Of a DNA stretch of 64,000 bases, positions 11,528-22,702 are shown piece by piece. Source of the stretch: Mycoplasma crocodyli MP145 (GTDB lineage: Bacteria > Bacillota_I > Bacilli_A > Mycoplasmatales > Metamycoplasmataceae); the NCBI RefSeq assembly GCF_000025845.1, contig NC_014014.1, positions 1-64,000 of the forward strand. The letters run 5' to 3'. A model generated the notes under the pieces. That model saw only the letters and a program-made list of their open reading frames with translations. It did not search any database and was not told the origin of the DNA. How positions within the stretch are numbered: the first letter of the stretch is position 1; each line of letters opens with the position of its first letter. Both the position numbers and the translations under genes were made by a program.

Positions 11528-11549
11528 GCAACTAATTAAGTTGCTTTTT
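11526..11549 (+). terminator. Terminator after the MATE gene
   Basis: Stem AAGCAACT (11526-11533) pairs with AGTTGCTT (11539-11546) and is followed by Ts. It overlaps the stop codon of the exporter gene. Confidence 0.75.
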
Positions 11550-11574
11550 AATTACCTTATAGATTGGAATTTTA

Positions 11575-11580
11575 TATAAT
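11575..11580 (+). promoter_or_regulatory. -10 box of prs
   Basis: TATAAT lies 33 bases before the prs ATG, and AGAGGA lies just before the start codon. Confidence 0.55.
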
Positions 11581-11613
11581 TAAAAAGTAAATTATTTTAT
11601 TTAAAGAGGAAAA

Positions 11614-12594
11614 ATGGAAAACAAAAACATTATGTTATTTGGGATGAAAAATTCCGAAAAACTAGCTACAAGAATAGCAAAAATATTAAATTTCAAACTA
11701 ACTCCAGTTGAAAGAACAGTATATGCAGATGGAGAAGTAATGTTAGTTTCAACTGAACCAGTTAGAGGAAAAGATATCTTTGTAATAGCAAGTACATCAA
11801 GACCTGTGAATGAAAACATTATCGAACTTTTATTGTTCATTGACTCACTAAAAAGAGCGAGTGCAAAATCGATTACAATTTGTTTAAGTTACTATGGATA
11901 TGCAAGACAAGATAGAAAAGCAAGCGGAAGACAGTCAATTGGTGCTAAACTTATGGCTGATTTAATTCAAACAGCAGGTGCTACAAAAGTAATTTGTGTT
12001 GACTTACATAACCCATCAATTCAAGGTTTTTTCGATATTCCTGTTGACGACTTGAGAGCACAATATATATTTGCTAAATGACTTAAGAAAACTAAGGATA
12101 AATGAACTGTTGTTTCACCTGATCATGGTGGAACTGTTAGAGCAAGAGTGCTTGCTGAATTGATTGCTGATACAGTTAAAATTTCTATAATTGACAAAAG
12201 AAGAATCGGGACTAACCAAACTGAAGTTATGGGACTTATTGGTGAAATCAATGATGAAAATGCAATTATAATTGATGATATTATCGATACAGGTGGAACA
12301 ATTCTTAAGGCAGTTGATACACTAAAAGAAAACGGTGCAAAAAGAATTATTGTTGCTGCAACACATGGTATTTTTACAAAAGGTTTTGAGGTTTTTGAAA
12401 ACAACCCAAATGTTGAAAAGGTTCTTGTTACAGACAGTATCGATAATTCGCATTTAGTAGAAAAATTTAAAAAACTAGAAGTTGTTAGTCTTGACGAATT
12501 TTTAGCAAGTGTTATAGATTCATCAATTAAATGTACAAGTATTTCAAAATATTATGATTCAACAAAAAGTTTTATAAAGAAAAATGACATTTAA
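11614..12594 (+). CDS. prs: Ribose-phosphate pyrophosphokinase
   Basis: Prs makes PRPP from ribose 5-phosphate and ATP, feeding Apt (at 17.5 kb) and other salvage enzymes. The 326-residue product includes the flexible loop region YGYARQDRKASGRQ, the DLHNPSIQGFFDIPVDDL motif, VSPDHGGTVRAR, and the PRPP-binding loop IDDIIDTGGT. UGA Trp codons near 12079 and 12102 interrupt it under the standard code. It overlaps the start of rsmG by 11 bases, indicating translational coupling. Confidence 0.96.
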
Positions 12595-13282
12595 AGATAA
12601 AGTTAAAAATCTTTGCATTGAAAACGGTTGGAATTTTCAAAACTTTGATACATATTTTCAAATGATCGAAGAAACAAATAAAGTACTAAATCTTACTGGT
12701 TTTGAAGGTGATAAACTTTGACAAGAAGGTATTTATGAATCGCTTGTTTTTATGCTGGAAGTTACTGAAACTATAAAACCGAACAACATTTTAGACATTG
12801 GCGCAGGTGCTGGTTTTCCAAGCATTCCATATGCACTTACCAACCCAAAACAAAAAATAACTATTTACGAGCCTCTTAAAAAAAGAGTTGATTTTTTGAA
12901 CCAAGTAATTACAAAATTAAACTTAAATAATAGCGTCGAGGTGTTCCCTTTTAGAAGTGAAGACATTAAAAAGAAAAATATTTTTGACTTAGTTACTGCC
13001 AGAGCTGTTGGTGATGTTGCAACCATGTTAATGTCATCGTTTCATTTGGTTTCTTTAAAAGGTAGTATGGTTCTTATAAAAGGTAAAAACTATAAAGAAG
13101 AAATTAAAAAAGCAGAAGAAATTTTTTCTCTTATTTCCTGTGAATTAAAAACTTCTAAATTAGAAACAGGTTCAGATAAAGATAATAATATTATATGAAT
13201 CAAAAAAACACGCAGCACAAATTCACAATTCCCATTTAAATGAAAAGAAATTATTTTGTATAAAAATAAAAAGGTGTTATAA
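12584..13282 (+). CDS. rsmG: 16S rRNA (guanine527-N7)-methyltransferase
   Basis: RsmG (GidB) methylates G527 of 16S rRNA. The 232-residue protein carries the SAM-binding motif NILDIGAGAGFPSIPYAL and the following TIYEPLKKRVDFL. Its N-terminus has NKVLNLTGF, equivalent to the usual N-lt. The start overlaps prs by 11 bases. Its last codons form a promoter: the -10 hexamer TATAAT of the next operon spans its stop. Three UGA Trp codons are used. Confidence 0.93.
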
Positions 13283-13283
13283 T
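13278..13283 (+). promoter_or_regulatory. Extended -10 promoter of the rimP-nusA-infB operon
   Basis: TATAAT lies in a TGTTATAAT context, that is, an extended -10 element, overlapping the rsmG stop. TTGTAT at 13256-13261 gives a plausible -35 with 16-base spacing. Confidence 0.65.
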
Positions 13284-13302
13284 ATAAACAATTATATGAA
13301 AG

Positions 13303-13320
13303 GAGTTGCGGTTGCAACTC
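13303..13320 (+). promoter_or_regulatory. Leader hairpin upstream of rimP
   Basis: GAGTTGC (13303-13309) pairs perfectly with GCAACTC (13314-13320) around a GGTT loop; three more pairs are possible outside it. It sits between the promoter and the rimP start. A short, interrupted T stretch follows, so it could be an attenuator or a leader structure. Confidence 0.55.
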
Positions 13321-13343
13321 TTTCCTATTTAGTTGGAGGATAA

Positions 13344-13769
13344 ATGGATAGAATTGAAAAAATAAAAAATAAATTTAATGATGCTATTTTAGAAATAAAA
13401 GAGCTTAAAAATGATCAAGATTTTACATTAGAAATAGTTTTAGATACAAGAGATTTAAAAACGGTAGAAAAATATACACGAGAAATTTATGACTTTTTAG
13501 AAAACGAATCACTTCTTGGAGAAGATACAAGTTTGGACATTTTATCAAAAGGTAGTGACATAATCGTTTCTATTGATGAGATAGAAAAATTTATAGGTAA
13601 AAAACTTGTTTTTTCTTTAAAAAAAGAAGTAATGAATACTTTGGAAATACCTGGTAAATTATTATCAGTAGATGGCAATAACATAACTATTCAATTTAAT
13701 CAAAAAGGACTTTTACGAAAAGTTGAACTTAATAAGGAAAATATAAAAGAAGTAAAAATTTACTTTTAG
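13344..13769 (+). CDS. rimP: Ribosome maturation factor RimP
   Basis: RimP assists 30S subunit assembly. The 141-residue protein has the two-domain layout: an N-terminal part with SKGSDIIVSIDEIEKFIGKKL and a C-terminal SH3-like part (VDGNNITIQFNQKG). The sequence is poorly conserved, but the position as first gene before nusA-ylxR-infB is the standard order. GGAGG precedes the ATG. It ends in UAG, and nusA starts within 12 bases. Confidence 0.85.
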   Translation: MDRIEKIKNKFNDAILEIKELKNDQDFTLEIVLDTRDLKTVEKYTREIYDFLENESLLGEDTSLDILSKGSDIIVSIDEIEKFIGKKLVFSLKKEVMNTLEIPGKLLSVDGNNITIQFNQKGLLRKVELNKENIKEVKIYF

Positions 13770-13780
13770 AAAAGGAAATG

Positions 13781-15481
13781 ATGGCAAAAAAAGTTACAAG
13801 CAAAATAGAAAACGAAATTCAAAGCAATAGAAAATGGTACATCATTGCAAAGGGATATGCTGCAAGAAACAATTTATCAACTCAACAAATAGCAGATATT
13901 ATTGCTGATGAAACAACAAAAGCAATTAACAGAGATATTGATCCAGAAGCTATAATTAATTTTGTTGTTGATGAAGAAAGAGAAGTTGTTTCAATTATAA
14001 ACACGAATGCAACCGTTGTAGAAGATGAATTTGAATTTAACGGTGATCAAGATGTTCAAAAAATCTCTTTTGTACCTATAAGCAAGGCAAAAAAGGTAAA
14101 AAAATCAGTAGAAATAGATGATGCAATTGATTGAGAAATTGACTTTGAAATATTTAATGAAAAAACAAAAACAGCAATTAAAAACGGTTTTATTCAACAA
14201 CTTAAAGCAAATGAAAAAGCCGCTATTTATAACAAATATAGCAAATTAATTGGTGAGAAATTAAAAGCTAAAATATTAAGTAAAAATAAAGATGGTTCAT
14301 ATAACTTAGGTCTTGAAGACGGTGTTACTGCTTTCTTACCATATGCAAATATTAATCAAAAGTTAAATCTTAACCCAGGTTTATTTATAGATGTTTACGT
14401 TGACAATGTTAGTGAGGAAAATAAACTTTCTCAAGTACAAGTTTCTACAGATTCACCTCAAGCAATTTATGATTTATTAAATAAAGAAGTTCCTGAAATA
14501 GCACAAGGTTTAATAGATGTAGTAAGTATTCAAAGAGTGCCAGGAATGAGAAGTAAAATTGCAGTTAAAAAATCAAATCCTGCCGATTCTCTAGATCCGA
14601 TTTCATCTATTATAGGTTATAACGGTAGCAGAATAAATGAAATTTCTAATGCACTTGGTGGAGAAAAAGTAGATGTAATTTTATATTCAGATGTTAAAGA
14701 AGAATTTGTTAAAAACGCTTTATTACCTGCGAAAATTATTGATGTTGTAAAAAATAATGGTGCAGATAATTACTATTTTGCAATTGTGGCTTCTGATTCT
14801 GATATGTATGTAGCAATGGGGCGTGGTGTTGTTAATGTTAATTTAGCAAAAAAATTGACAGGAACAAGAATTGAATTGTTAAAAGTTAGTGAAGCAATTG
14901 CAAAAGGAATTGAATTTAAAAAACAACAATCCTTTGAAAAACCACTTATTGGTAAATTTGTAAATAGATCTCCAAAGAAATCTAAATCAACAAATTATTT
15001 TGATGGAATTGATATTGATATTAATGATTTCGCAAATGATGTTAATTCCTTTATTGAAACTCAAAAAACAATTGAAGAAACAAAAGCAATTGTTAAGGAA
15101 GCTAAAAAAGCAGCAGTTAAACAACAAAAAGAAAAAAATGAGAAAGCAAAATCTGAAAATCCTAGAAATGAGCAAACAGATTTTGATTCAATGTTTGATG
15201 AAGTTGTAAGCAACTTTGATCATAGTAATGACACTTATGACTTTTTAGATGCTATTGACGAAAATACAATCTTTGATGATAATGAAGAAAGTGAATTCAA
15301 AGATGAAATAAGTGAACTAGAAGAAAATCAAGACAACAAAAAACCTGAAGAAACTCTTAAATCAAAATACAAAAAAGCAAAAGTTGATCTTAAAGACTTT
15401 AAAGAAGATAATGACCTTACAAATTACGGGTTGGATTCTAATTTAGACCTGAGTGATTTTGATGATGAATGAGAAAAATAA
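13781..15481 (+). CDS. nusA: Transcription termination/antitermination factor NusA
   Basis: NusA binds RNA polymerase and modulates pausing and termination. The roughly 566-residue protein has an N-terminal polymerase-binding domain, an S1 domain around 135-205 and two KH domains around 205-345 (VPGMRSKIAVKK, DPISSIIGYNGSRINEISNALGGEKVDV). The last 200 residues are a long low-complexity tail, lysine/glutamate-rich then strongly acidic, ending in DFDDEWEK. Two adjacent ATGs exist at 13778 and 13781; the second has better spacing from AAAGGA. It overlaps ylxR by 20 bases. Confidence 0.93.
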
Positions 15482-15758
15482 TTATTCAAGAAAATGTGTT
15501 GTCACAAACAAAATTTTTCCAATAGATGAACTTATTAGATTTGATTACAACAAAATAGAAAATAAAGTTACACTTGATCTTGAAAAGAATAAAAAAGGAA
15601 GAGGTTGTTATTTACTGAATAACCAGGAACTATGAACAATATTCTTTTCTAAAAAATGCCTTAATAGGTCATTTAAAACAAACTTATCTTCCAAAGATTA
15701 TGAAGTTCTATATAAAGAACTAGAGGAGGTTTTATGAAGAAAAAAACAAACAGAATAA
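15462..15758 (+). CDS. ylxR: YlxR family RNA-binding protein
   Basis: YlxR (RnpM in Bacillus) is a small RNA-binding protein encoded between nusA and infB. The 98-residue product has the family N-terminus YSRKCVVTNKIFP and the motif KKGRGCYL. It starts inside nusA at tandem ATGs (15462/15465) and, because UGA is Trp here, continues past an in-frame TGA at 15735 to a TAA at 15756, overlapping infB by 25 bases. That TGA forms an ATGA with the infB start, so the last seven residues look like a read-through of an ancestral stop. Confidence 0.85.
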
Positions 15759-17539
15759 GTAATGTGGATGATGTTAAAAATCAATTATCATCACACAAGA
15801 CAGAATTAAAAGATGGAATTTTCACCTTTACAGGAAAAATGTCAGTGGTAGATTTTGCAGCAAAAACAAAATTAAATGCAAATGATATTATTAAGAAATT
15901 TTTTATCAAAGGTAAAATGTACAACCTCAATCACGTATTGGAAGAAGAAGAAATTGCTGAACTATGTTTAGAAAATAATTTTGAATTTAATAAAGAAACA
16001 AATGTTGATGCTAGTAACTTTTTAGACGAGGTTTTATTTGAAGATAAAACAAAAGATTTAGTAAAAAGAGCACCAATTATTACTGTTATGGGACACGTCG
16101 ATCATGGTAAAACAACATTGATTGATAAGATAAGAAATACAAATGTTGCCGATTCTGAAACTTCAGGAATTACTCAACATACTGGTGCATATCAAATTAA
16201 ATACAAAGGTGCAAACATTACCTTTATTGACACGCCAGGACATGAAGCGTTTACAATGATGAGAGCACGAGGAGCTAAAATTACTGATATTGTTGTTTTA
16301 GTTGTTGCTGCTGATGATGGAGTTATGCCTCAAACAAAAGAAGCGATTGAACACTCACTTGCAGCCAAAGTTCCTATTGTTGTTTTTGTTAATAAAATGG
16401 ATAAACCAAACAAAGATTTAGATAGAATAAAAGGTGAACTAGCAAATTGTAATGTTGTTATTGAAGAATTCGGTGGAGACACCCAAATTGCCTATGGTTC
16501 AGCCTCAAAAGGAACTGGTCTTGATGATTTATTTGATAAAATTAGTATTCTTACTGAGATTTTAGATTTAAAAGCTAATCCAAAAAGGTATCCTATTGGA
16601 ACGGTTATAGAATCCCGTTTAGATAAAGGGGTTGGTTCTGTTATTACATTAATTGTAGAAAACGGAACACTTTATAAAGGTGATTTTATTGTTGCTGGTT
16701 CAATGTATGGAAGAATTAGAACATTATGTGATCATGCTGGCAATCCTGTTGATAAAGCTGAACCTGGAACACCTGTTGTAGTTTCCGGTCTTAACTATAC
16801 ACCTCAAGCAGGTGATAGATTCGTTGGTTTTAGCGATGAAAAATTTGCTAAAAAATTAGCCTCTGAAAAAAGTATGATGGACCGTCAAACAAACTTATAT
16901 TTAAAAACTTCAAATACAAATACACAAGGCGATAAAAAAGTTGTAAACATAATTTTAAAAACCGATGTGCATGGAACAAGTGAAGCTATAAAAGGGCAAA
17001 TTCACGACTTATCTAATGATGAAGCTATTATAAAAGTTATTTCTGCTAATGCAGGAAATGTAAGTAATGCAGATCTTTTGTTAGCACAAGCATCTAATGC
17101 AATTATATTTACATTTAATGCAAAACCTTCTGTAACCGTTAAACAATCTGCATTAAATTTAGGAATTGATTTATATTCACATGATGTTATTTATAAAATA
17201 ATTGATGATTGTCAAAAATTATTAGATGGATTAAAAGCCCCTGTTTATGAAGAAAAGAAAACTGGAATAGCTCACATCATAAAAGTATTTTTCTATTCGA
17301 AAGTTGGAAATATTGCAGGATGTTTAGTTGATGAAGGTGTTGTAAAAGCCAATAGTAAAGTCAAAGTTTATAGAGCCGGAAAACTTATTCACGAAGGTGT
17401 GATTGATTCGCTGAGAAGAGAATTAAATGATACTAAAGAAGTTGTTAAAGGTAAGGATTTTGGAACACACATTAGAAAATACAACGAAATAAAAGTTGAT
17501 GATGTTCTAGAGTTTTTTGAAGATGTTAGAGTTAATTAA
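15734..17539 (+). CDS. infB: Translation initiation factor IF-2
   Basis: IF-2 is the GTPase that places initiator tRNA on the 30S subunit and promotes subunit joining. The 601-residue protein is short because the long N-terminal extension of other bacteria is missing, as usual in mycoplasmas. After a small IF2-N domain, the G domain shows GHVDHGKTT at about 120-128, DTPGHEAF and NKMDK, followed by domains II to IV. The ribosome-binding site GAGGAGG lies within ylxR, so the two are coupled. Confidence 0.97.
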   Translation: MKKKTNRISNVDDVKNQLSSHKTELKDGIFTFTGKMSVVDFAAKTKLNANDIIKKFFIKGKMYNLNHVLEEEEIAELCLENNFEFNKETNVDASNFLDEVLFEDKTKDLVKRAPIITVMGHVDHGKTTLIDKIRNTNVADSETSGITQHTGAYQIKYKGANITFIDTPGHEAFTMMRARGAKITDIVVLVVAADDGVMPQTKEAIEHSLAAKVPIVVFVNKMDKPNKDLDRIKGELANCNVVIEEFGGDTQIAYGSASKGTGLDDLFDKISILTEILDLKANPKRYPIGTVIESRLDKGVGSVITLIVENGTLYKGDFIVAGSMYGRIRTLCDHAGNPVDKAEPGTPVVVSGLNYTPQAGDRFVGFSDEKFAKKLASEKSMMDRQTNLYLKTSNTNTQGDKKVVNIILKTDVHGTSEAIKGQIHDLSNDEAIIKVISANAGNVSNADLLLAQASNAIIFTFNAKPSVTVKQSALNLGIDLYSHDVIYKIIDDCQKLLDGLKAPVYEEKKTGIAHIIKVFFYSKVGNIAGCLVDEGVVKANSKVKVYRAGKLIHEGVIDSLRRELNDTKEVVKGKDFGTHIRKYNEIKVDDVLEFFEDVRVN

Positions 17540-17548
17540 GGATAAAAA

Positions 17549-18061
17549 ATGAATTTAAAACAATATATAAGAGAAGTAAACGACTTTCCGAAAAAAGGAA
17601 TTATATTCCAAGATATTTCACCACTATTAGCTAATGGTGAAGCCCTGAATTATACAATAACAACTATGGCGAATATTTGCAAAGATGTTGATATTATAGT
17701 AGGTCCAGACGCAAGAGGTTTTCTATTTGGAACACCGGTTGCAGCATTTCTAAAAAAACCGTTTATTATGGTTAGAAAACCAAATAAATTACCTGGTGAA
17801 GTTGTGTCTATGAATTATGATCTTGAATATGGTAGCAACACACTAGAAATACAAAAAGGTTTTGTTAAAAAAGGTCAAACCGTTGCAATAGTTGATGATG
17901 TTCTTGCTACTGGTGGTACCACTAAAGCAATTATCAAACTGTTAGAAAGCCAAGGAGCAATTGTTAAAAAAATAGTTTTACTGATGGAACTTGAATTCTT
18001 GAATGGAAGAGAATTATTTAATAAGAATATTGAAATTAATTCACTAATTAAAGTAAAATAA
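17549..18061 (+). CDS. apt: Adenine phosphoribosyltransferase
   Basis: Apt converts adenine and PRPP to AMP, a key salvage step in an organism that cannot make purines. The 170-residue product has the normal size, the N-terminal FPKKGIIFQDISPLL, VGPDARGFLFG, and the PRPP loop AIVDDVLATGGTT. It follows infB by nine bases and ends the operon before a terminator. Its PRPP donor, Prs, is encoded upstream in the same window. Confidence 0.96.
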   Translation: MNLKQYIREVNDFPKKGIIFQDISPLLANGEALNYTITTMANICKDVDIIVGPDARGFLFGTPVAAFLKKPFIMVRKPNKLPGEVVSMNYDLEYGSNTLEIQKGFVKKGQTVAIVDDVLATGGTTKAIIKLLESQGAIVKKIVLLMELEFLNGRELFNKNIEINSLIKVK

Positions 18062-18072
18062 TATATATAAAT

Positions 18073-18098
18073 TGTGCTATAAAACAGCACATTTTTTT
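18073..18098 (+). terminator. Terminator of the rimP-apt operon
   Basis: TGTGCT (18073-18078) pairs with AGCACA (18086-18091), followed by seven Ts. Confidence 0.85.
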
Positions 18099-18179
18099 AT
18101 TTTGTTTAATTATGGTAATGATCCTATGTTATTTGAAAAAACTGTTTAATTAACCATTAATTATTTTTTTTCAAAATGT

Positions 18180-18185
18180 TATAAT
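18180..18185 (+). promoter_or_regulatory. Extended -10 promoter of eno
   Basis: TGTTATAAT at 18177-18185 matches the extended -10 consensus TGnTATAAT. The eno ATG lies 31 bases downstream, behind AGAGGAG. Confidence 0.65.
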
Positions 18186-18216
18186 TACACTATATATATT
18201 TTAAGAGGAGATTAAA

Positions 18217-19578
<1,362 letters not shown>

Positions 19579-19585
19579 TAAGTTC

Positions 19586-19608
19586 AAAAACCGGTTTTCC
19601 GGTTTTTT
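19586..19608. terminator. Terminator after eno
   Basis: AAAAACCGG-TTTT-CCGGTTTTT hairpin with a T run, almost identical to the one at 2763-2783. Confidence 0.85.
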
Positions 19609-19646
19609 TATTTTCATTGCACTAAAATTTAATTTACTCATTCATC

Positions 19647-19688
19647 TTCACTATAGGGATTTGTTTTAATTTAAATACCTATAGTGAA
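19647..19688. repeat. 11-bp inverted repeat between eno and adh
   Basis: TTCACTATAGG (19647-19657) and CCTATAGTGAA (19678-19688) are perfect complements around a 20-base AT-rich loop. It has no T tract of its own and lies between two separate terminators of convergent genes. Confidence 0.7.
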
Positions 19689-19693
19689 TGAAG

Positions 19694-19715
19694 AAAAACC
19701 GGTTAAAAAACCGGT
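19694..19715 (-). terminator. Terminator of the alcohol dehydrogenase gene
   Basis: On the minus strand AAAAACCGG pairs with CCGGTTTTT around a short AT loop and is followed by Ts. It uses the same ACCGGT core as the hairpins after the S4 gene and eno. Confidence 0.75.
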
Positions 19716-19737
19716 TTTTAGATAGTTTGAGTTGATT

Positions 19738-20889
19738 TTATTTCAGAAGTTTCTTATACAATTCCTTAATTTCTTCAAGAGTTGCTTGTCTTGCATTTCC
19801 TGGGGTGCACACATCTTTAAAAGCAAATTCCGCAATTAAATCTAGATCTTCTAATTTCATTAATTTTTTAAGTGATTGTGGAATTCCTAAACGAATTGCT
19901 AAATCCTTAACTGCTTTAACAGCGGCTTTTCTATATTGACTTTTATTCATTTTATCGACATCAGGAACATTAAAAGCTTTTGCAATTTCTCTATATTTAG
20001 TTCCGCTTGCTGGTGCATTATACTCCATTACAGTAGGCAATAAAATTGCATTTGCAATTCCATGAGGAATGTTGTAATATCCACTTAGTGGGTGGCTCAT
20101 TGAGTGTACTATTCCAAGTCCTACATTTGAATAACCCATACCAGCAATGTATGAAGCCAAAATCATATTTTCTTGAGCAACTCCATTCCCCCTAACTGCT
20201 TTTTCTAAGTTATTTGCAATTAGTTCAATTGATTTAATGTGAGCCATATCGCTCATTGCTCAAGCACCTTGTGTGATATACCCTTCAATTGCATGTGTAA
20301 GCGCATCCATTCCACTAGCTTTCGCTAATCCTTTTGGCATTGTTGATGTTAAATCAGCATCAACAATTGCAACTTCTGGAACATCATTAGGATCTACACA
20401 CACAAATTTCCTACTTGTTTTTTTGTCGGTAATAACATAGTTCATAGTTACCTCAGAAGCGGTTCCTGCAGTGGTAGGAATTGCAATTGTAAACACTGCA
20501 TGTTTTTTTGTTGGTGATAAACCTTCAAGAGAAAGAACATCATCAAATTCTGGATTTGCTACAATAATTCCTATTCCTTTAGCAACATCAATGGGTGAGC
20601 CACCTCCGACTGCTAATATATAATCAGCTTTTGATTTTTTAAAAGCGAGAACTCCATTTTGAACATTTTCTATAGATGGGTTTGGTTCTACATCGCTATA
20701 AATTACGTAAGCCATTTCATTTTTATTAAGAACATCAGTAATTAAATTAATAATTCCGTTTTCTACAATAGCTTTATCTGTACATATAAAAGCTTTTTTT
20801 AGATTTCTTTTGGTTATTTCGTGTATGATGTTTTCTCTTGCATTTCTACCAAAATATGCAACGGGATTAAGTACCATTCTTCTAGCCAT
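19738..20889 (-). CDS. Iron-containing alcohol dehydrogenase
   Basis: This class III Fe-dependent NAD(P) dehydrogenase has 383 residues. The nucleotide-binding motif GGGSPIDVAKG lies near residue 95. Metal-binding histidines are in the HSMSHPLSGYYNIPHG segment, with a further His upstream at DALTHAIEG. The family reduces acetaldehyde, lactaldehyde or similar carbonyls; the substrate cannot be set from sequence. No aldehyde dehydrogenase partner is adjacent. One UGA Trp is present. A purine-rich AGGAG precedes the ATG on the minus strand. Confidence 0.92.
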
Positions 20890-20968
20890 TTTTTTATCTC
20901 CTTTAATAATATTTATTTAATTATACTTTTTTTGTTGTATGGTAATTTTATTCCATAAATGATGAATA

Positions 20969-20993
20969 AAAAATTCCAAGGATTTTTGGAATT
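20969..20993 (-). terminator. Terminator of the TDT-like gene
   Basis: On the minus strand AATTCCAA pairs with TTGGAATT around an AAATCC loop and is followed by a T run. The left arm overlaps the stop codon of the gene. Confidence 0.75.
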
Positions 20994-22143
20994 AGTATTG
21001 CATTATTTTTCCTAAGAACAAAACTTTATAATGGATAATTAAATATCTAATCATTACATATGAAATTACAATTGTTGAGGTGCTTATAAAAAGAATTCCA
21101 ACTGCTAAATAGAAAATATGTATTGCTTTTATAAGTGTAAATATTAGAGAATTTTGTTCTAGATTTTCAAGTGCAAATAACTTTAAATTAAGAGATAGTT
21201 TTAAAAATGATGTTGCCGAAACTGCACTTGGAAAGGTTAAGGCAGTTCAACTTGGATTAAATTTCAACTTTATAATTTTTATTAAGCTTGTAAAGAATAT
21301 AAACATCCCAAGAGTTGATATTGAAATTAAAACCGTTAGTAATAAATAACAAAATAAAGGTGAATTATAAGCAAAGAAAGTGTGAAGATCTGAGAATACA
21401 CAAAAGAATCCTGAAGATAACAAACAGCCTGGAGAAATAAAAACTCCTATTGCTGAAATTTGAGGTTTTTCACTATATCTAAAGAAAATTATATTATATA
21501 AAATGATTGGTAAAAAAACCATATAAAGACCAAAGGCAATAAATCAAATTACTCTATAAACATCTATTGGAATTAGATTACCAAGATTAGGATAGGCATT
21601 ACAAATTATAGCGATTCCAACGGTAGGAACAAATCAAGACGAGTATGCAACATCGCTTTTAAAATTGTGTCTTCCCATTACAAACTTTAAAAAACCTAGT
21701 AACATAATAATTTGTAAGATAAGTGCTAGAGTGGAAATTATAGAGGCAATTATAGTTCCAGTATTAACAATTCTCTTATTAATATCATATGTAAAGTTTA
21801 TATCGAAAGCACCAATAGACGCTGCTGATATATAAGAAACTATTTGAATTAAAAGCATTCATTTTGTTGGTAAAAATCCTGAAGTTGAACTACCTTTTCA
21901 CTCTGACAATAATAAATCAAAATTAAGTGAAAATTTTACCAAAATGCTTATAAAACAATAAATTCCGAAAATAAAACCAATTGTATAAACAGTTACTCCT
22001 AAATAAAAATAGTCTGCAATTTTTGTGTCATCATATATGTGTCTCATTAAATAAAATCACAAAGAGCATAATGTAATTGCACCAAGTCCTAGACCACTGG
22101 TACCACTTGGTAAATCTCTAAATTTTTCAGCAATTTTTTTCAT
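20992..22143 (-). CDS. TDT/SLAC1-like anion channel or dicarboxylate transporter
   Basis: This membrane protein of 383 residues has about ten hydrophobic segments and is kept open by several UGA Trp codons. It shows the pattern of the tellurite-resistance/dicarboxylate transporter (TDT, SLAC1) family: the N-terminal LPSGTSGLGLGAITLC, an SWFVPTVGIAI segment, KPQISAIGVFISPG, and FNPSWTALTFPSAVSATS. The likely substrates are small organic acids or anions; which one is unknown. Its ATG lies 11 bases after the stop of the dCMP deaminase gene, so the two share a transcript. Confidence 0.75.
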
Positions 22144-22154
22144 TTCAATTCTTT

Positions 22155-22634
22155 CTATTTATTTGTTTTCAGATTAACTTGAACGTCAGTTGTATCAACC
22201 AATTTTCTGGTTTTAACATTACAAGTTTTTAGCAAATATCTCGACATTTCACCATCTTCGGTATCGTGATATTTATCATCTTCATAAATAACTTCTGAAA
22301 TTCCTGCTTGCACAATAACTTTTGCACAATTTATACAAGGAAATAAAGTTGTATATAAAATAGCGTTTTTTGGTTGAACAGTAGTATTTAATATTGCATT
22401 AACTTCGGCATGAACAACATAAGGATATTTTGTTTCTTTTTGACTTTGACCATCTCTACCTCATGGAAAATCTTTGTCGTTTCCGTTAGGCATTCCATTG
22501 TATCCTAAACCAATAACTTTCTTCTCAGAATTTATTATACATGCTCCTACTTGGGTTGATGGATCTTTACTTCTTAATGACGAAATTTTAGCTAGCGAAA
22601 TAAAATAAGTATCTCAATTAATATTATTTTTCAT
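22155..22634 (-). CDS. dCMP deaminase family protein
   Basis: This zinc-dependent deaminase (ComEB/DctD type) converts dCMP to dUMP, a precursor of dTMP. The 159-residue protein has the catalytic HAEVNAIL motif and the zinc ligands [13 protein letters not shown], plus [10 protein letters not shown] and GYNGMPNG at the N-terminus. It ends in UAG. It is the first gene of a two-gene leftward unit with the TDT-like transporter and is divergent from the membrane protein gene at 22703. Confidence 0.92.
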
Positions 22635-22702
22635 TTGTTTATTACCTTTCAAAATATTTTAAACTATTATATTATAATTATTAAGATAAAAAAGGAGCAT
22701 TA

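Noticed and set aside
15000-15209. 69-codon basic frame inside nusA
   Set aside because: A frame shadow of the Lys/Glu-rich NusA tail with no independent start signal.
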